A DNA stretch of 11,717 nucleotides, taken from JBKDZL01 sp047971145 (GTDB lineage Bacteria; Bacillota_I; Bacilli_A; Erysipelotrichales; Erysipelotrichaceae). The notes beneath the pieces were generated by a model that searched no databases, was not told the DNA's origin, and worked only from the letters and a program-made list of their open reading frames with translations. Shown here one piece after another: positions 1 through 7,162 of this stretch. Position 1 is the first letter of the stretch. Each line of letters opens with the position of its first letter. The position numbers were made by a program, and so were the translations under genes. The stretch covers positions 1-11,717 of the forward strand of contig JBKDZL010000091.1 of the NCBI GenBank assembly GCA_047971145.1, read 5' to 3'.

Positions 1-3000
1 AAATTGTTGCTTTAAAAATAATTGGTAAACCTTATAAAACCACTTATATTGAAAGTCAAAATTTTGATCCAAGTGGGCTTCAAGTTATAGCACAATTTAA
101 TAATAATACTAGTGAAGAAGTTAGTGATTATCAATTAATTGGCTATGATAAAAGCGCTGGAGTTAAAAGCTTAAAAGTAGAATATTTAGGCTTTGAAGAT
201 TATTTTAATGTGGAAGTAAAAGAAAAAGAGTTAATTGATGTGGTGGTGCTAGAGCGTCCATTTAAAGTGGTTTATCAAGAGAAAGAAGCCTTAGACTTAA
301 CAGGGTTAGTCGTTTATGCTTATTATAATAATGGCGTAAATGAAATTCTCAAAAATTACAGTGTTAGTAATTTTGTAGCAGAGCCTGGTCAATGGCCTAT
401 CAAAATCAGTTATTTAAATAAAAGTGATAGTTTTAATGTTGTGGTAGAAAATCGCAAATTACTGCAAATAAGTATAGTTAATCCTGTTTTAAAAACAGTT
501 TATTTAGAGAATGAAGAATTAAGTTTAAATGGCTTAGAAGTAAAAGCTTATTACTCAAATTCTGATGAAGAATTAATAACAAATTATCAAGTTAGAGGTT
601 TTGAAGGCGGCTTAGGGTTGAAGAAAATTATTGTGGAATACTTAGGTAAAATTACTAGTTTTGAAGTTAGAATATTAGCCAAGGAAATTACCAATTTCGA
701 AGTAGCCCAACTACCAAATAAAACAGTTTATCTAGAGAGTGAAGATTTTGATAGAAAAGGCATGATAGTGATAGCTCATTATAATAATAATACTCAAGAA
801 GAGATAAATGATTATGAAGTATTAGGTTTCGATAATAGTGTTGGTTATAAAGATGTCATGATTTCATATGGTGATTTCTCCAAGTTAATAACAGTAGAAA
901 TCAAAGCCAAAACTGCCAAGAGTATAAAAGTCACAACTAAACCGGTGAAATTATTATATTTAGAAAAAGAGCAATTAGACCCTAATGGCTTAGTTGTGAG
1001 TGCTTATTATGATAATAATACTGTTGATGTCATTGAAGATTATCAATTGGATTATAACTCACTTAAAGTAGGCTCTAATCGTATTAGTGTTAAATATCAA
1101 GATTTAAAAACTTATTTTATAATCAAAGTTTTATCTAAACAATTAGTTAATTTAGAATTAACTAGAGCACCTAAAAAATTGATTTATCAACAAGGTGAAG
1201 AATTAGATTTGACTGGCTTAGTAGTTACTGCTTATTATAACAACGCAACTAGTGATAAAGTTCTAGACTATTCAGTAGTAGGATTTAGTAGCTCTGTAGG
1301 AATCAAAAATATCAGTATTTTTTATGGTAATAAATCAGTCAGCTTTAAGCTGGAAGTTAGAGCAAGCAAACTAGTTAGTGTTGATGTAGCAAGGCTAAAT
1401 AATAGAGAATTAGTTGAGGGACATATTTTTAATCCTGATGATTATCAATTAGTAGCTTATTATGATAATAATACTAGTTTAGTAATTAACTACCCTAATT
1501 ATGAAATATTAAATTATCAGAGTTTGGTTGGTCCTCAAACCATTAGATTTAAATATCAAGATATTGTAGCTGAGTTGAGTTTAGTTTTCTTGTCGAAAAA
1601 ACTCAAGGCTATTAAGTTGATTTCTCTGCCTAGTAAGCTAGTATATATTGAAGGGCAAGAGTTTAATCCTTTAGGTTTATTAGTGGAAGCTTATTACAAT
1701 AATAATACCAGTGCTAAAATTGTTAATTATAGTTTAAGTGGTTATGATGCTAGTGTGGGTGTTAAGGAAGTTCAAGTTAATTATCATAGCAAAAAAACTA
1801 TTTTTAGAGTTGAAGTGTTAGCTAAGAGTCTAATTCGTCTAAATGCAGAATTGATTAATAGTAATCTACAATTGTTAGAAAAACAAGAATTAACTAAACA
1901 ACACTTATTAGTAAGTGCTTATTATGATAATGGTAAGTCTCATGTTATTAATGATTATAAAATAAGTGGTTATGATAGTAGTGTCGGTGAAAAAATGGTT
2001 TATATAAGTTATCAAGATAAAAGTACGGCACTCTCAGTAAGAGTATTGCAGAAAACACTAACTAAGATACAATTGGCAAAATTACCAAAAAAATTAGAAT
2101 ATTTAGAAGGTGAAGCATTTAGTGATAAAGGTCTAAAGGTAGTCGGAATTTATAACAATGGCGAGAGTCTTGTCCAGAGTGATTATACTTTAACAGGATA
2201 TATCAATACTCCTGGTGAAAAAGAAATTGTCGTGAGCGTTGCAAATTATGCAACAAGTTTTAAAATAAATGTTAAAGCTCGTAAGATTATAGAATTAGAG
2301 CTTCTGCACTTACCAAATAAAGTAGAATATTTAGAAGGAGAAGCTTTAGACCTTAGTGGTTTAAAATTGGTTGCTCATTATGATAACCATACCAGCAGTA
2401 ATGTTGATGTTTACCAATTAAGTGGTTTTGATAGTAAGGTAGGAGTTAAGAAGATAAATATCTCTTACTTAAATAAAGTTGTTAATTTTACTATTCAAGT
2501 TAAAGCTAAAGAATTAGAAAGTATCAAAGTTAGTAAACTGCCAGATAAATTAAGTTATTTTGAAGATGAAAAATTAGACTTAACTGGTATGGAGGTTATC
2601 GCTTATTATTCTAATAATACTAGTGAGATAATTAACTCTTATAAAGTTAGTGATTTTACTAATAATCAAGGACTTAACAAATTAACGGTTAATTTCCTAA
2701 ATAAAACAACTATTTTGGAAGTCAATGTTTTAGCTAAAGTAGTTGAGAGTTTATATGTTAAAACTCATAAGAGCCCTTTATATGTCTTTGCCAATGAGCC
2801 GTTCAATCCTAATTGGATAGAGGTAATTGCTTATTATAATGATAATAGTGTGGTAAGTGTTAAGGATTATCATGTTACAAGTTTTAATAGCAAGGTCGGA
2901 AAACAAAAAATTGAAGTTGAATATCAAAGCGTTGAGGCTTATTGTGAGGTCGATGTTGTGAAGCGCAATATTGTTGGCTTTAGCATTGCAAAATTGCCAG

Positions 3001-3278
3001 AGCGTATTATTTATGCAGAAAATGAAGCCTTTAGTAATAAGGGCATGGTTATTCATTTACATTATGCTGATGGCCAAGTGGAAGAAGTAAAAGATTATTC
3101 TGTAAGTGGCTATAATTCCAATCCAGGTAAGAAAATTATAACAATTGATTATACTGTCTATGTTGATAAGGAAGGTAATGTTATTAATAATAAATATGGT
3201 GCAGTATTAACTCAAGAATTTAGTGAGAATTTTGAAGTAAGTGTCATTGCTAAGACGCCAAGGAATAAAAATGGCTAA
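1..3278 (+). CDS. Large Ig-like (Big_3-type) repeat protein, 3' part, probable surface protein
   Basis: The reading frame is open from base 3 to the TAA at 3276-3278, so the gene enters from the left and its true start is outside the window. The GTG at 210 lies inside a repeat and is not the start. About 1091 residues are visible. They consist of 14 consecutive units of about 76 residues sharing the pattern YLEGE-LD-GL-V-AYYNN, then a Y-x-V-x-G-F/Y-D-S-x-V-G-x-K core, then a Y-x-x-K-x-x-x-F-x-V-x-V-x-A-K strand. This matches the bacterial Ig-like group 3 fold. Only one Cys (in unit 13) and two Trp are present, typical of exported Gram-positive proteins. The C-terminus ends in a short basic tail with no LPXTG motif, membrane helix or known wall-binding domain, so any anchor or signal peptide must be upstream. 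A role in adhesion or as a spacer stalk is inference. The 3' end overlaps the next gene by 8 bases. Confidence 0.9.
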   Translation, partial: IVALKIIGKPYKTTYIESQNFDPSGLQVIAQFNNNTSEEVSDYQLIGYDKSAGVKSLKVEYLGFEDYFNVEVKEKELIDVVVLERPFKVVYQEKEALDLTGLVVYAYYNNGVNEILKNYSVSNFVAEPGQWPIKISYLNKSDSFNVVVENRKLLQISIVNPVLKTVYLENEELSLNGLEVKAYYSNSDEELITNYQVRGFEGGLGLKKIIVEYLGKITSFEVRILAKEITNFEVAQLPNKTVYLESEDFDRKGMIVIAHYNNNTQEEINDYEVLGFDNSVGYKDVMISYGDFSKLITVEIKAKTAKSIKVTTKPVKLLYLEKEQLDPNGLVVSAYYDNNTVDVIEDYQLDYNSLKVGSNRISVKYQDLKTYFIIKVLSKQLVNLELTRAPKKLIYQQGEELDLTGLVVTAYYNNATSDKVLDYSVVGFSSSVGIKNISIFYGNKSVSFKLEVRASKLVSVDVARLNNRELVEGHIFNPDDYQLVAYYDNNTSLVINYPNYEILNYQSLVGPQTIRFKYQDIVAELSLVFLSKKLKAIKLISLPSKLVYIEGQEFNPLGLLVEAYYNNNTSAKIVNYSLSGYDASVGVKEVQVNYHSKKTIFRVEVLAKSLIRLNAELINSNLQLLEKQELTKQHLLVSAYYDNGKSHVINDYKISGYDSSVGEKMVYISYQDKSTALSVRVLQKTLTKIQLAKLPKKLEYLEGEAFSDKGLKVVGIYNNGESLVQSDYTLTGYINTPGEKEIVVSVANYATSFKINVKARKIIELELLHLPNKVEYLEGEALDLSGLKLVAHYDNHTSSNVDVYQLSGFDSKVGVKKINISYLNKVVNFTIQVKAKELESIKVSKLPDKLSYFEDEKLDLTGMEVIAYYSNNTSEIINSYKVSDFTNNQGLNKLTVNFLNKTTILEVNVLAKVVESLYVKTHKSPLYVFANEPFNPNWIEVIAYYNDNSVVSVKDYHVTSFNSKVGKQKIEVEYQSVEAYCEVDVVKRNIVGFSIAKLPERIIYAENEAFSNKGMVIHLHYADGQVEEVKDYSVSGYNSNPGKKIITIDYTVYVDKEGNVINNKYGAVLTQEFSENFEVSVIAKTPRNKNG
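3..3260 (+). repeat. 14 tandem Ig-like coding repeats with a 228-base period
   Basis: The codon for the conserved first tyrosine (or its replacement) falls at 45, 273, 501, 729, 957, 1185, 1413, 1644, 1872, 2100, 2328, 2556, 2784 and 3012. Spacing is exactly 228 bases (76 codons) everywhere except 1413 to 1644, which is 231. The DNA has diverged between units, so this is an old protein-level array, not a recent tandem duplication. The units anchored at 1413, 1872 and 2784 replace the tyrosine by V, L and V. The last unit carries an insertion of roughly 15 to 20 residues with a K-E-G-N turn before its final strand, as if it were a C-terminal cap. The array probably continues left of the window. 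Confidence 0.9.
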
Positions 3279-3450
3279 ACAATTAGAGTTACTAATAATA
3301 GCTGCTAATACTTTAAGTTGTGAGCTTTTAGAGGCTGTTCAATGGGATCACAAACCAGCCAACATTAACAAGATAAAGCTGAAAATTAGGGAGCTAGAAT
3401 TAACAATTGAAGAATTAAAGAAGGAGATTAATAATGACAATTGCCGATAA
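3271..3450 (+). CDS. Small protein of unknown function, coiled-coil-like C-terminal half (59 aa)
   Basis: I do not recognise this family. The ATG at 3271 is chosen because AAGGA at 3260-3264 sits 6 bases upstream; a GTG at 3241 in frame has no such site and lies deep in the upstream gene. Residues 1-25 are mostly apolar (runs such as LELLIIAAN) with one Cys. Residues 34-54 form a charged, leucine/isoleucine-spaced helix that looks like a short coiled coil. There is no signal peptide and no clear membrane segment. It overlaps the repeat-protein gene by 8 bases and argS by 17 bases, which points to translational coupling on one transcript. Possible roles, all inference, are a leader-like regulator of argS translation or a small partner protein. 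The ribosome binding site and the overlaps on both sides make a real gene likely. Confidence 0.7.
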   Translation: MAKQLELLIIAANTLSCELLEAVQWDHKPANINKIKLKIRELELTIEELKKEINNDNCR

Positions 3451-5071
3451 ATTAACCGATGATTTAAAGTTAATAATTAAAAATAAGTATGGCGAACAAG
3501 CCAGTAATAATGTAATGATTGAAATACCAAAAGACAATAATAATGGTGATTATTCTACTAATATTGCCATGAGATTAACAAAACAACTAAAAACCAGTCC
3601 TCAAAGTATTGCCCAAGAGTTGGTAGAAATTTTTACTCAGGAATTAGAACAAGTTGAAAGAATTGTGATCGCTGGACCAGGATTTATTAATTTTTGGTTA
3701 AAAAAGGGTGTAATTGGTGACATTATTTCCACGGTAATAAAAGAGGGTAGTAATTATGGTTGTAATGATAGTGGTCAGCAACAAAGTGTATTAGTGGAAT
3801 ATGTTTCTGCTAATCCCACTGGTATTCTGCACTTAGGCCATGCTCGTGGTGCTGCTTGGGGTGATAGTTTGACAAGGATATTAAAAAAGTGTGGTTATAA
3901 TTGTTTAAGGGAATATTATATTAATGATGCCGGTAATCAAATAGATAATTTAGGCTTATCTGCCTATGCTCGCTATGCTGAGTATTTTAATGAAAGTGTG
4001 AGTATTGGTGCTGATGGTTATTTAGGTGATGATGTAAAAGAAATTGGCAGACAAATCGCCCTGAAAGATGGTGATGTGTGGTTGAGCAAAACTGAAGGTC
4101 GCTTAGAGTATTTTACTGAGATTGCCATGGCTTTGGAATTAAAACAAATCAAGGAAGATTTAAAGTATTTTAGAGTTGATTTTGATTCTTGGATTTCTGA
4201 GAATAGCTTATATGCTAATAATTTGGTGAAATTGGCAATTGATCAAATGAAAGCTAAGGATTTGACTTATCACAAAGATGGTGCTTTATGGCTGAAAACC
4301 ACTAATTTTGGTGATGATAAGGATAGAGTTTTAATTAAGGCTGATGGTAGCTATACTTATTTTACTCCAGATATCGCAAATCATGTTGACAAGTTTAATC
4401 GTGGTTATACTAAGTTAATTAATTTATGGGGTGCTGATCATCATGGCTATATTGCTCGCATGAGTGCTGCCCTACAGGCTTTAGGTTTTGCTGCAGATAG
4501 CTTAGAGGTTGATATTATTCAAATGGTAAGGTTAGTTGAAGAAGGCAAAGAGATTAAAATGAGTAAGCGTACGGGAAATGCGATTACAATTAGAGAGTTA
4601 TGTGATGATATTGGTGTTGATGCTGTTCGATATTATTATGTTTCTCGAGCTGTCGATACTCATATGGATTTTGATTTAGCTTTGGCTAGAAAACAATCTA
4701 ATGAAAATCCAGTTTTTTATGTCCAATATGCTCATGCGAGAATTTGTTCCATTTTAAAACAAACTAGTGAGTTTAAAGAGGTGGAAAGCTTTGATTTATT
4801 AACTCATGAAAAAGAGATTGATTTACTAAAGCATATTACTAGTTTTAAAGATGTGGTGGTGGATGCTGCCAAGACTAGACAACCTAATAAAATCACTAAT
4901 TATAGCCATAAGTTAGCTAGTTATTTTCATAGTTATTATAATAGCTGCAAAGTCAATGATGCCGAAAATCTTGATTTAACTAATCAAAGAATTGGTTTAA
5001 TATTAGCAAGTAAAATCACTTTGGCTAATGCTTTAGATTTAATTGGTGTTAGTGCTCCTGAACAAATGTAA
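3434..5071 (+). CDS. argS: Arginyl-tRNA synthetase
   Basis: ArgRS is a cytoplasmic class I enzyme that charges tRNA-Arg with arginine using ATP. The ATG at 3434 has AAGGAG at 3421-3426, 7 bases upstream, inside the preceding small gene. The 545-residue length fits the family (about 550-580). An N-terminal Arg-tRNA-synthetase domain covers roughly residues 1-90, with the typical GDYSTNIAM and GPGFINFWL stretches. The catalytic signature is VEYVSANPTG followed by HLGH at 133-136. The KMSK loop is at 375-378 (KMSKRTGN). The C-terminal DALR anticodon-binding domain begins near residue 425 with NPVFYVQYAHAR. No T-box or promoter is visible before it, so it appears to rely on transcription through the repeat protein gene or on an unseen internal promoter. 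That is an unusual genetic neighbour for a synthetase. Identity is secure. Confidence 0.97.
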   Translation: MTIADKLTDDLKLIIKNKYGEQASNNVMIEIPKDNNNGDYSTNIAMRLTKQLKTSPQSIAQELVEIFTQELEQVERIVIAGPGFINFWLKKGVIGDIISTVIKEGSNYGCNDSGQQQSVLVEYVSANPTGILHLGHARGAAWGDSLTRILKKCGYNCLREYYINDAGNQIDNLGLSAYARYAEYFNESVSIGADGYLGDDVKEIGRQIALKDGDVWLSKTEGRLEYFTEIAMALELKQIKEDLKYFRVDFDSWISENSLYANNLVKLAIDQMKAKDLTYHKDGALWLKTTNFGDDKDRVLIKADGSYTYFTPDIANHVDKFNRGYTKLINLWGADHHGYIARMSAALQALGFAADSLEVDIIQMVRLVEEGKEIKMSKRTGNAITIRELCDDIGVDAVRYYYVSRAVDTHMDFDLALARKQSNENPVFYVQYAHARICSILKQTSEFKEVESFDLLTHEKEIDLLKHITSFKDVVVDAAKTRQPNKITNYSHKLASYFHSYYNSCKVNDAENLDLTNQRIGLILASKITLANALDLIGVSAPEQM

Positions 5072-5090
5072 TATTAGTAGTTTATAAAAC

Positions 5091-5118
5091 TTGACAGTTA
5101 TTTACAATTGAGTATAAT
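5091..5118 (+). promoter_or_regulatory. Consensus sigma-70/sigma-A promoter of the thrS leader
   Basis: TTGACA at 5091-5096 and TATAAT at 5113-5118 both match the consensus perfectly and are separated by 16 bases. The promoter starts 20 bases after the argS stop, and transcription should begin near 5125, just before the T-box RNA. It makes thrS independent of argS. Full-strength initiation combined with downstream attenuation is the usual T-box arrangement. Confidence 0.88.
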
Positions 5119-5124
5119 TTAATT

Positions 5125-5323
5125 AACAACATTGATTAGGATATGATTGTAGTGATTTGATGTAGAGAGAATAGTGGTGGTGAAAACTATTTGAGATAAG
5201 CTACGGTTACTCCCTAAGAGTTATACTGGTAATCAGTATCGTAGCTGGCGTTAACAGTTTGAGTAATAAAATAAGGTGGTAACGCGAGCTTTCGCCCTTT
5301 GGGTTGGAAGCTTTTAGTTATTT
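5125..5323 (+). promoter_or_regulatory. T-box leader (tRNA-Thr sensing riboswitch) of thrS
   Basis: Seen features, in order: a candidate Stem I base TTAGG (5136-5140) with CCTAA (5213-5217); a helix TGTAG (5161-5165) with CTACG (5201-5205); a purine bulge AGAG next to it (5166-5169); and an apical hairpin AATAGT (5170-5175) with ACTATT (5186-5191) closing a GGTGGTGAAA loop. Four bases past the CTAC arm lies ACT (5209-5211), a threonine codon where the specifier belongs. A further hairpin is ATACTG (5223-5228) with CAGTAT (5234-5239). The antiterminator pairs AAGG (5273-5276) with CCTT (5296-5299) and GCG (5284-5286) with CGC (5293-5295), leaving the bulge TGGTAAC (5277-5283). Its TGGT would pair with the ACCA end of uncharged tRNA. 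Known T-box logic is that uncharged tRNA-Thr stabilises the antiterminator and switches thrS on. The bulge departs from the usual TGGNACC. The specifier assignment is less certain than the T-box identity. Confidence 0.9.
5286..5323 (+). terminator. T-box attenuator terminator
   Basis: AGCTTTCG (5287-5294) pairs with TGGAAGCT (5305-5312), including two G-U pairs. CCC (5295-5297) pairs with GGG (5301-5303), with T5304 bulged and a TTT loop. The run TTTAGTTATTT follows. The stem shares 5293-5299 with the antiterminator, so the two folds exclude each other as expected for a T-box. The interrupted U tract suggests a fairly leaky terminator, and it ends right at the thrS ribosome binding site. Confidence 0.75.
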
Positions 5324-5334
5324 AGGAGGATAAA

Positions 5335-7071
5335 ATGATTGATATTAAAGAAAACCCGAGATTAAATAGGTTAAACCATAGTTGTGCTCATGTTTTAGCA
5401 CAAGCAGTAAAAAGAATATACCCCCAAGCTAAATTTTGGGTAGGACCGGTAATTAGTGAGGGCTTTTATTATGATATTGATTTAGGTGATATTACATTAA
5501 AAGAAGAAGACTTACCTGCAATAGAAAAAGAAATGAAGAAAATCATTAAAGATGGTAAGCGCATTTTTCGTGAGGAAATTAGTAAAGCGGAAGCTCTAGA
5601 ATTATTTAAAGATGATGAGTATAAATTAGACTTAATTAATAATATGAATCCAGATAGCACAGTGATTAGTATTTATAAGCAGGCAGAATTTGCTGATTTA
5701 TGTCGTGGACCTCATGAGGATAACGTGAAAGCTTGTCGTTATTTCAAATTATTAAAGGTTAGTGGAGCTTATTGGAAAAATGATGCCAATAATAAAATGT
5801 TGCAGAGGGTGTACGGAGTGTGCCTCAGCAGTAAAGAGGAGTTAGAAGAACACTTAAATTTATTAGAAGAGGCTAAAAAAAGCGACCATAAAAAACTAGG
5901 TAAAGAGCTTGAATTATTTATGAATAGTGAATTTGGTCCTGGCTTTCCTTTCTTTTTACCCAAGGGTATGACTGTTTTGAAATTATTGAAAGACTATTGG
6001 TATGAGGTTCACCAACAAGACTATCATTTCATTCAAACACCAATTATGCTATCTAAAGAGTTGTGGGAAACTAGTGGACACTGGGCTAATTATCGAGATA
6101 ATATGTACACTAGCAGTATTGATGAGCGAGAATTTGCGATTAAACCTATGAATTGCCCTGGTGGTATGTTAGTTTATAAAAATGGTTTGCACTCATATAA
6201 AGACTTACCATTGCGTATTGGTGAGTTAGGATTAGTACACAGACATGAGGCAAGTGGTGCTTTAAATGGCTTATTTAGAGTTAGATCATTTACTCAAGAT
6301 GATGCGCATATCTTTATGACTCCAGATCAAATAGAGTCTGAGGTGGTAAAGCTTATTGGCTTAATTGATAAAATTTATAGTCAGTTTGATTTGACTTATA
6401 CTATTGAATTATCTACTAGACCTACTGATAAATTTATTGGTGATATAGCTACTTGGGATTATAGTGAAAAAGCCTTGCAAAATGCCTGTCAAGCTGCGGG
6501 TAAAGATTTTGTTATTAATCCCGGTGATGGTGCTTTTTATGGTCCAAAGTTGGATTTTAAAATCAAAGATTCTTTGGGTAGGATTTGGCAATGTGCTACT
6601 ATTCAATTAGATGCGAATTTACCCGAAAGATTTGATTTAACTTATATTGATAGTAATGGTATTAGACAAAGACCTGTGATGTTACATCGAGCTATTTTTG
6701 GTTCAATTGAGAGATTTTTGGGTATTTTGATTGAGCATTATGGTGGGGCATTTCCTTTGTGGTTAGCACCAACGCAAGTGGTAATTACTCCGGTTCATCC
6801 TGAAGAGCATTTTGAATATTCTCAAAAACTCCAACAAGCCTTAGAAAAAGAAGGAATTAGAGTAGAGTTGGATAATCGTAATGAAAAATTAGGTTATCGC
6901 TTACGTGAGGCTCAAATGAAAAAAGTCCCTTACCAATTAGTGATTGGTGATGAGGAAGTTGCCAATGAGAGTGTTAATATTAGACTATATGGCACTAAAG
7001 CTACTGTGGTTAAACCAATGAGTGAGTTTGTTGAGTTAATTAGTGCTGATAATAAGAATAGAATTGCGTAA
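5335..7071 (+). CDS. thrS: Threonyl-tRNA synthetase lacking the N-terminal TGS domain
   Basis: ThrRS is a cytoplasmic class II enzyme that charges tRNA-Thr and removes mischarged serine. AGGAGG at 5324-5329 precedes the ATG at 5335 by 5 bases and the T-box lies directly upstream, so the start is firm. The protein has 578 residues against about 640 for the usual form. It opens directly in the editing domain, with H15-S-C-A-H19 only 15 residues from the start, so the roughly 60-residue TGS domain is absent. The second half of the editing site, C123-R-G-P-H127, is intact. The class II core has motif 1 around 200-215, motif 2 at 303-316 (RHEASGALNGLFRV) and motif 3 near 451-464. The expected zinc ligands C274 (MNCPGG), H325 (QDDAHIF) and H451 (MLHRAIFG) are present. 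The anticodon-binding domain runs from about 482 to 570. It is expressed from its own promoter through the T-box, and no clear terminator follows the gene. Confidence 0.97.
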   Translation: MIDIKENPRLNRLNHSCAHVLAQAVKRIYPQAKFWVGPVISEGFYYDIDLGDITLKEEDLPAIEKEMKKIIKDGKRIFREEISKAEALELFKDDEYKLDLINNMNPDSTVISIYKQAEFADLCRGPHEDNVKACRYFKLLKVSGAYWKNDANNKMLQRVYGVCLSSKEELEEHLNLLEEAKKSDHKKLGKELELFMNSEFGPGFPFFLPKGMTVLKLLKDYWYEVHQQDYHFIQTPIMLSKELWETSGHWANYRDNMYTSSIDEREFAIKPMNCPGGMLVYKNGLHSYKDLPLRIGELGLVHRHEASGALNGLFRVRSFTQDDAHIFMTPDQIESEVVKLIGLIDKIYSQFDLTYTIELSTRPTDKFIGDIATWDYSEKALQNACQAAGKDFVINPGDGAFYGPKLDFKIKDSLGRIWQCATIQLDANLPERFDLTYIDSNGIRQRPVMLHRAIFGSIERFLGILIEHYGGAFPLWLAPTQVVITPVHPEEHFEYSQKLQQALEKEGIRVELDNRNEKLGYRLREAQMKKVPYQLVIGDEEVANESVNIRLYGTKATVVKPMSEFVELISADNKNRIA

Positions 7072-7132
7072 GTACTTGCATTTATTTAAAAAATATTTAA
7101 TAATAATAAATAGAAATGGTTGAATGTTTGTC

Positions 7133-7162
7133 TTGGATAACACGATATTAGAGTGATATAAT
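7133..7162 (+). promoter_or_regulatory. Extended -10 promoter of the ferredoxin gene
   Basis: TATAAT at 7157-7162 is preceded by TGA (7154-7156), giving an extended -10 element. A weak -35 candidate, TTGGAT, lies at 7133-7138 with an 18-base spacer. Transcription would start near 7168-7170, leaving a short leader with AGGAGG at 7175-7180, 7 bases before the ferredoxin ATG. The remainder of the 116-base gap after thrS is AT-rich with no recognisable feature. Confidence 0.75.

Noticed and set aside
210..212. GTG as start of the repeat protein
   Set aside because: The frame is open upstream to the window edge and the upstream codons encode another complete repeat unit; there is no ribosome binding site before 210.
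2778..3056. Reverse-strand open frame inside the repeat protein, and similar ones inside thrS (5469-5660, 5769-5963, 6409-6606) and over ftsK (10521-10736)
   Set aside because: They lie antisense to well-supported genes, show no recognisable domain, and have the composition expected of shadow frames.
3241..3270. GTG at 3241 as the start of the small ORF
   Set aside because: No ribosome binding site, and it lengthens the overlap with the repeat gene; the ATG at 3271 has AAGGA six bases upstream.
1..3278. CRISPR array or recent DNA tandem repeat
   Set aside because: The 228-base periodicity is coding and the units are diverged at the DNA level; there are no short identical repeats with unique spacers.
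7072..7120. Terminator after thrS
   Set aside because: Only A/T pairings such as ATTTATT with AATAAAT are possible, with no GC-containing stem followed by a T run.
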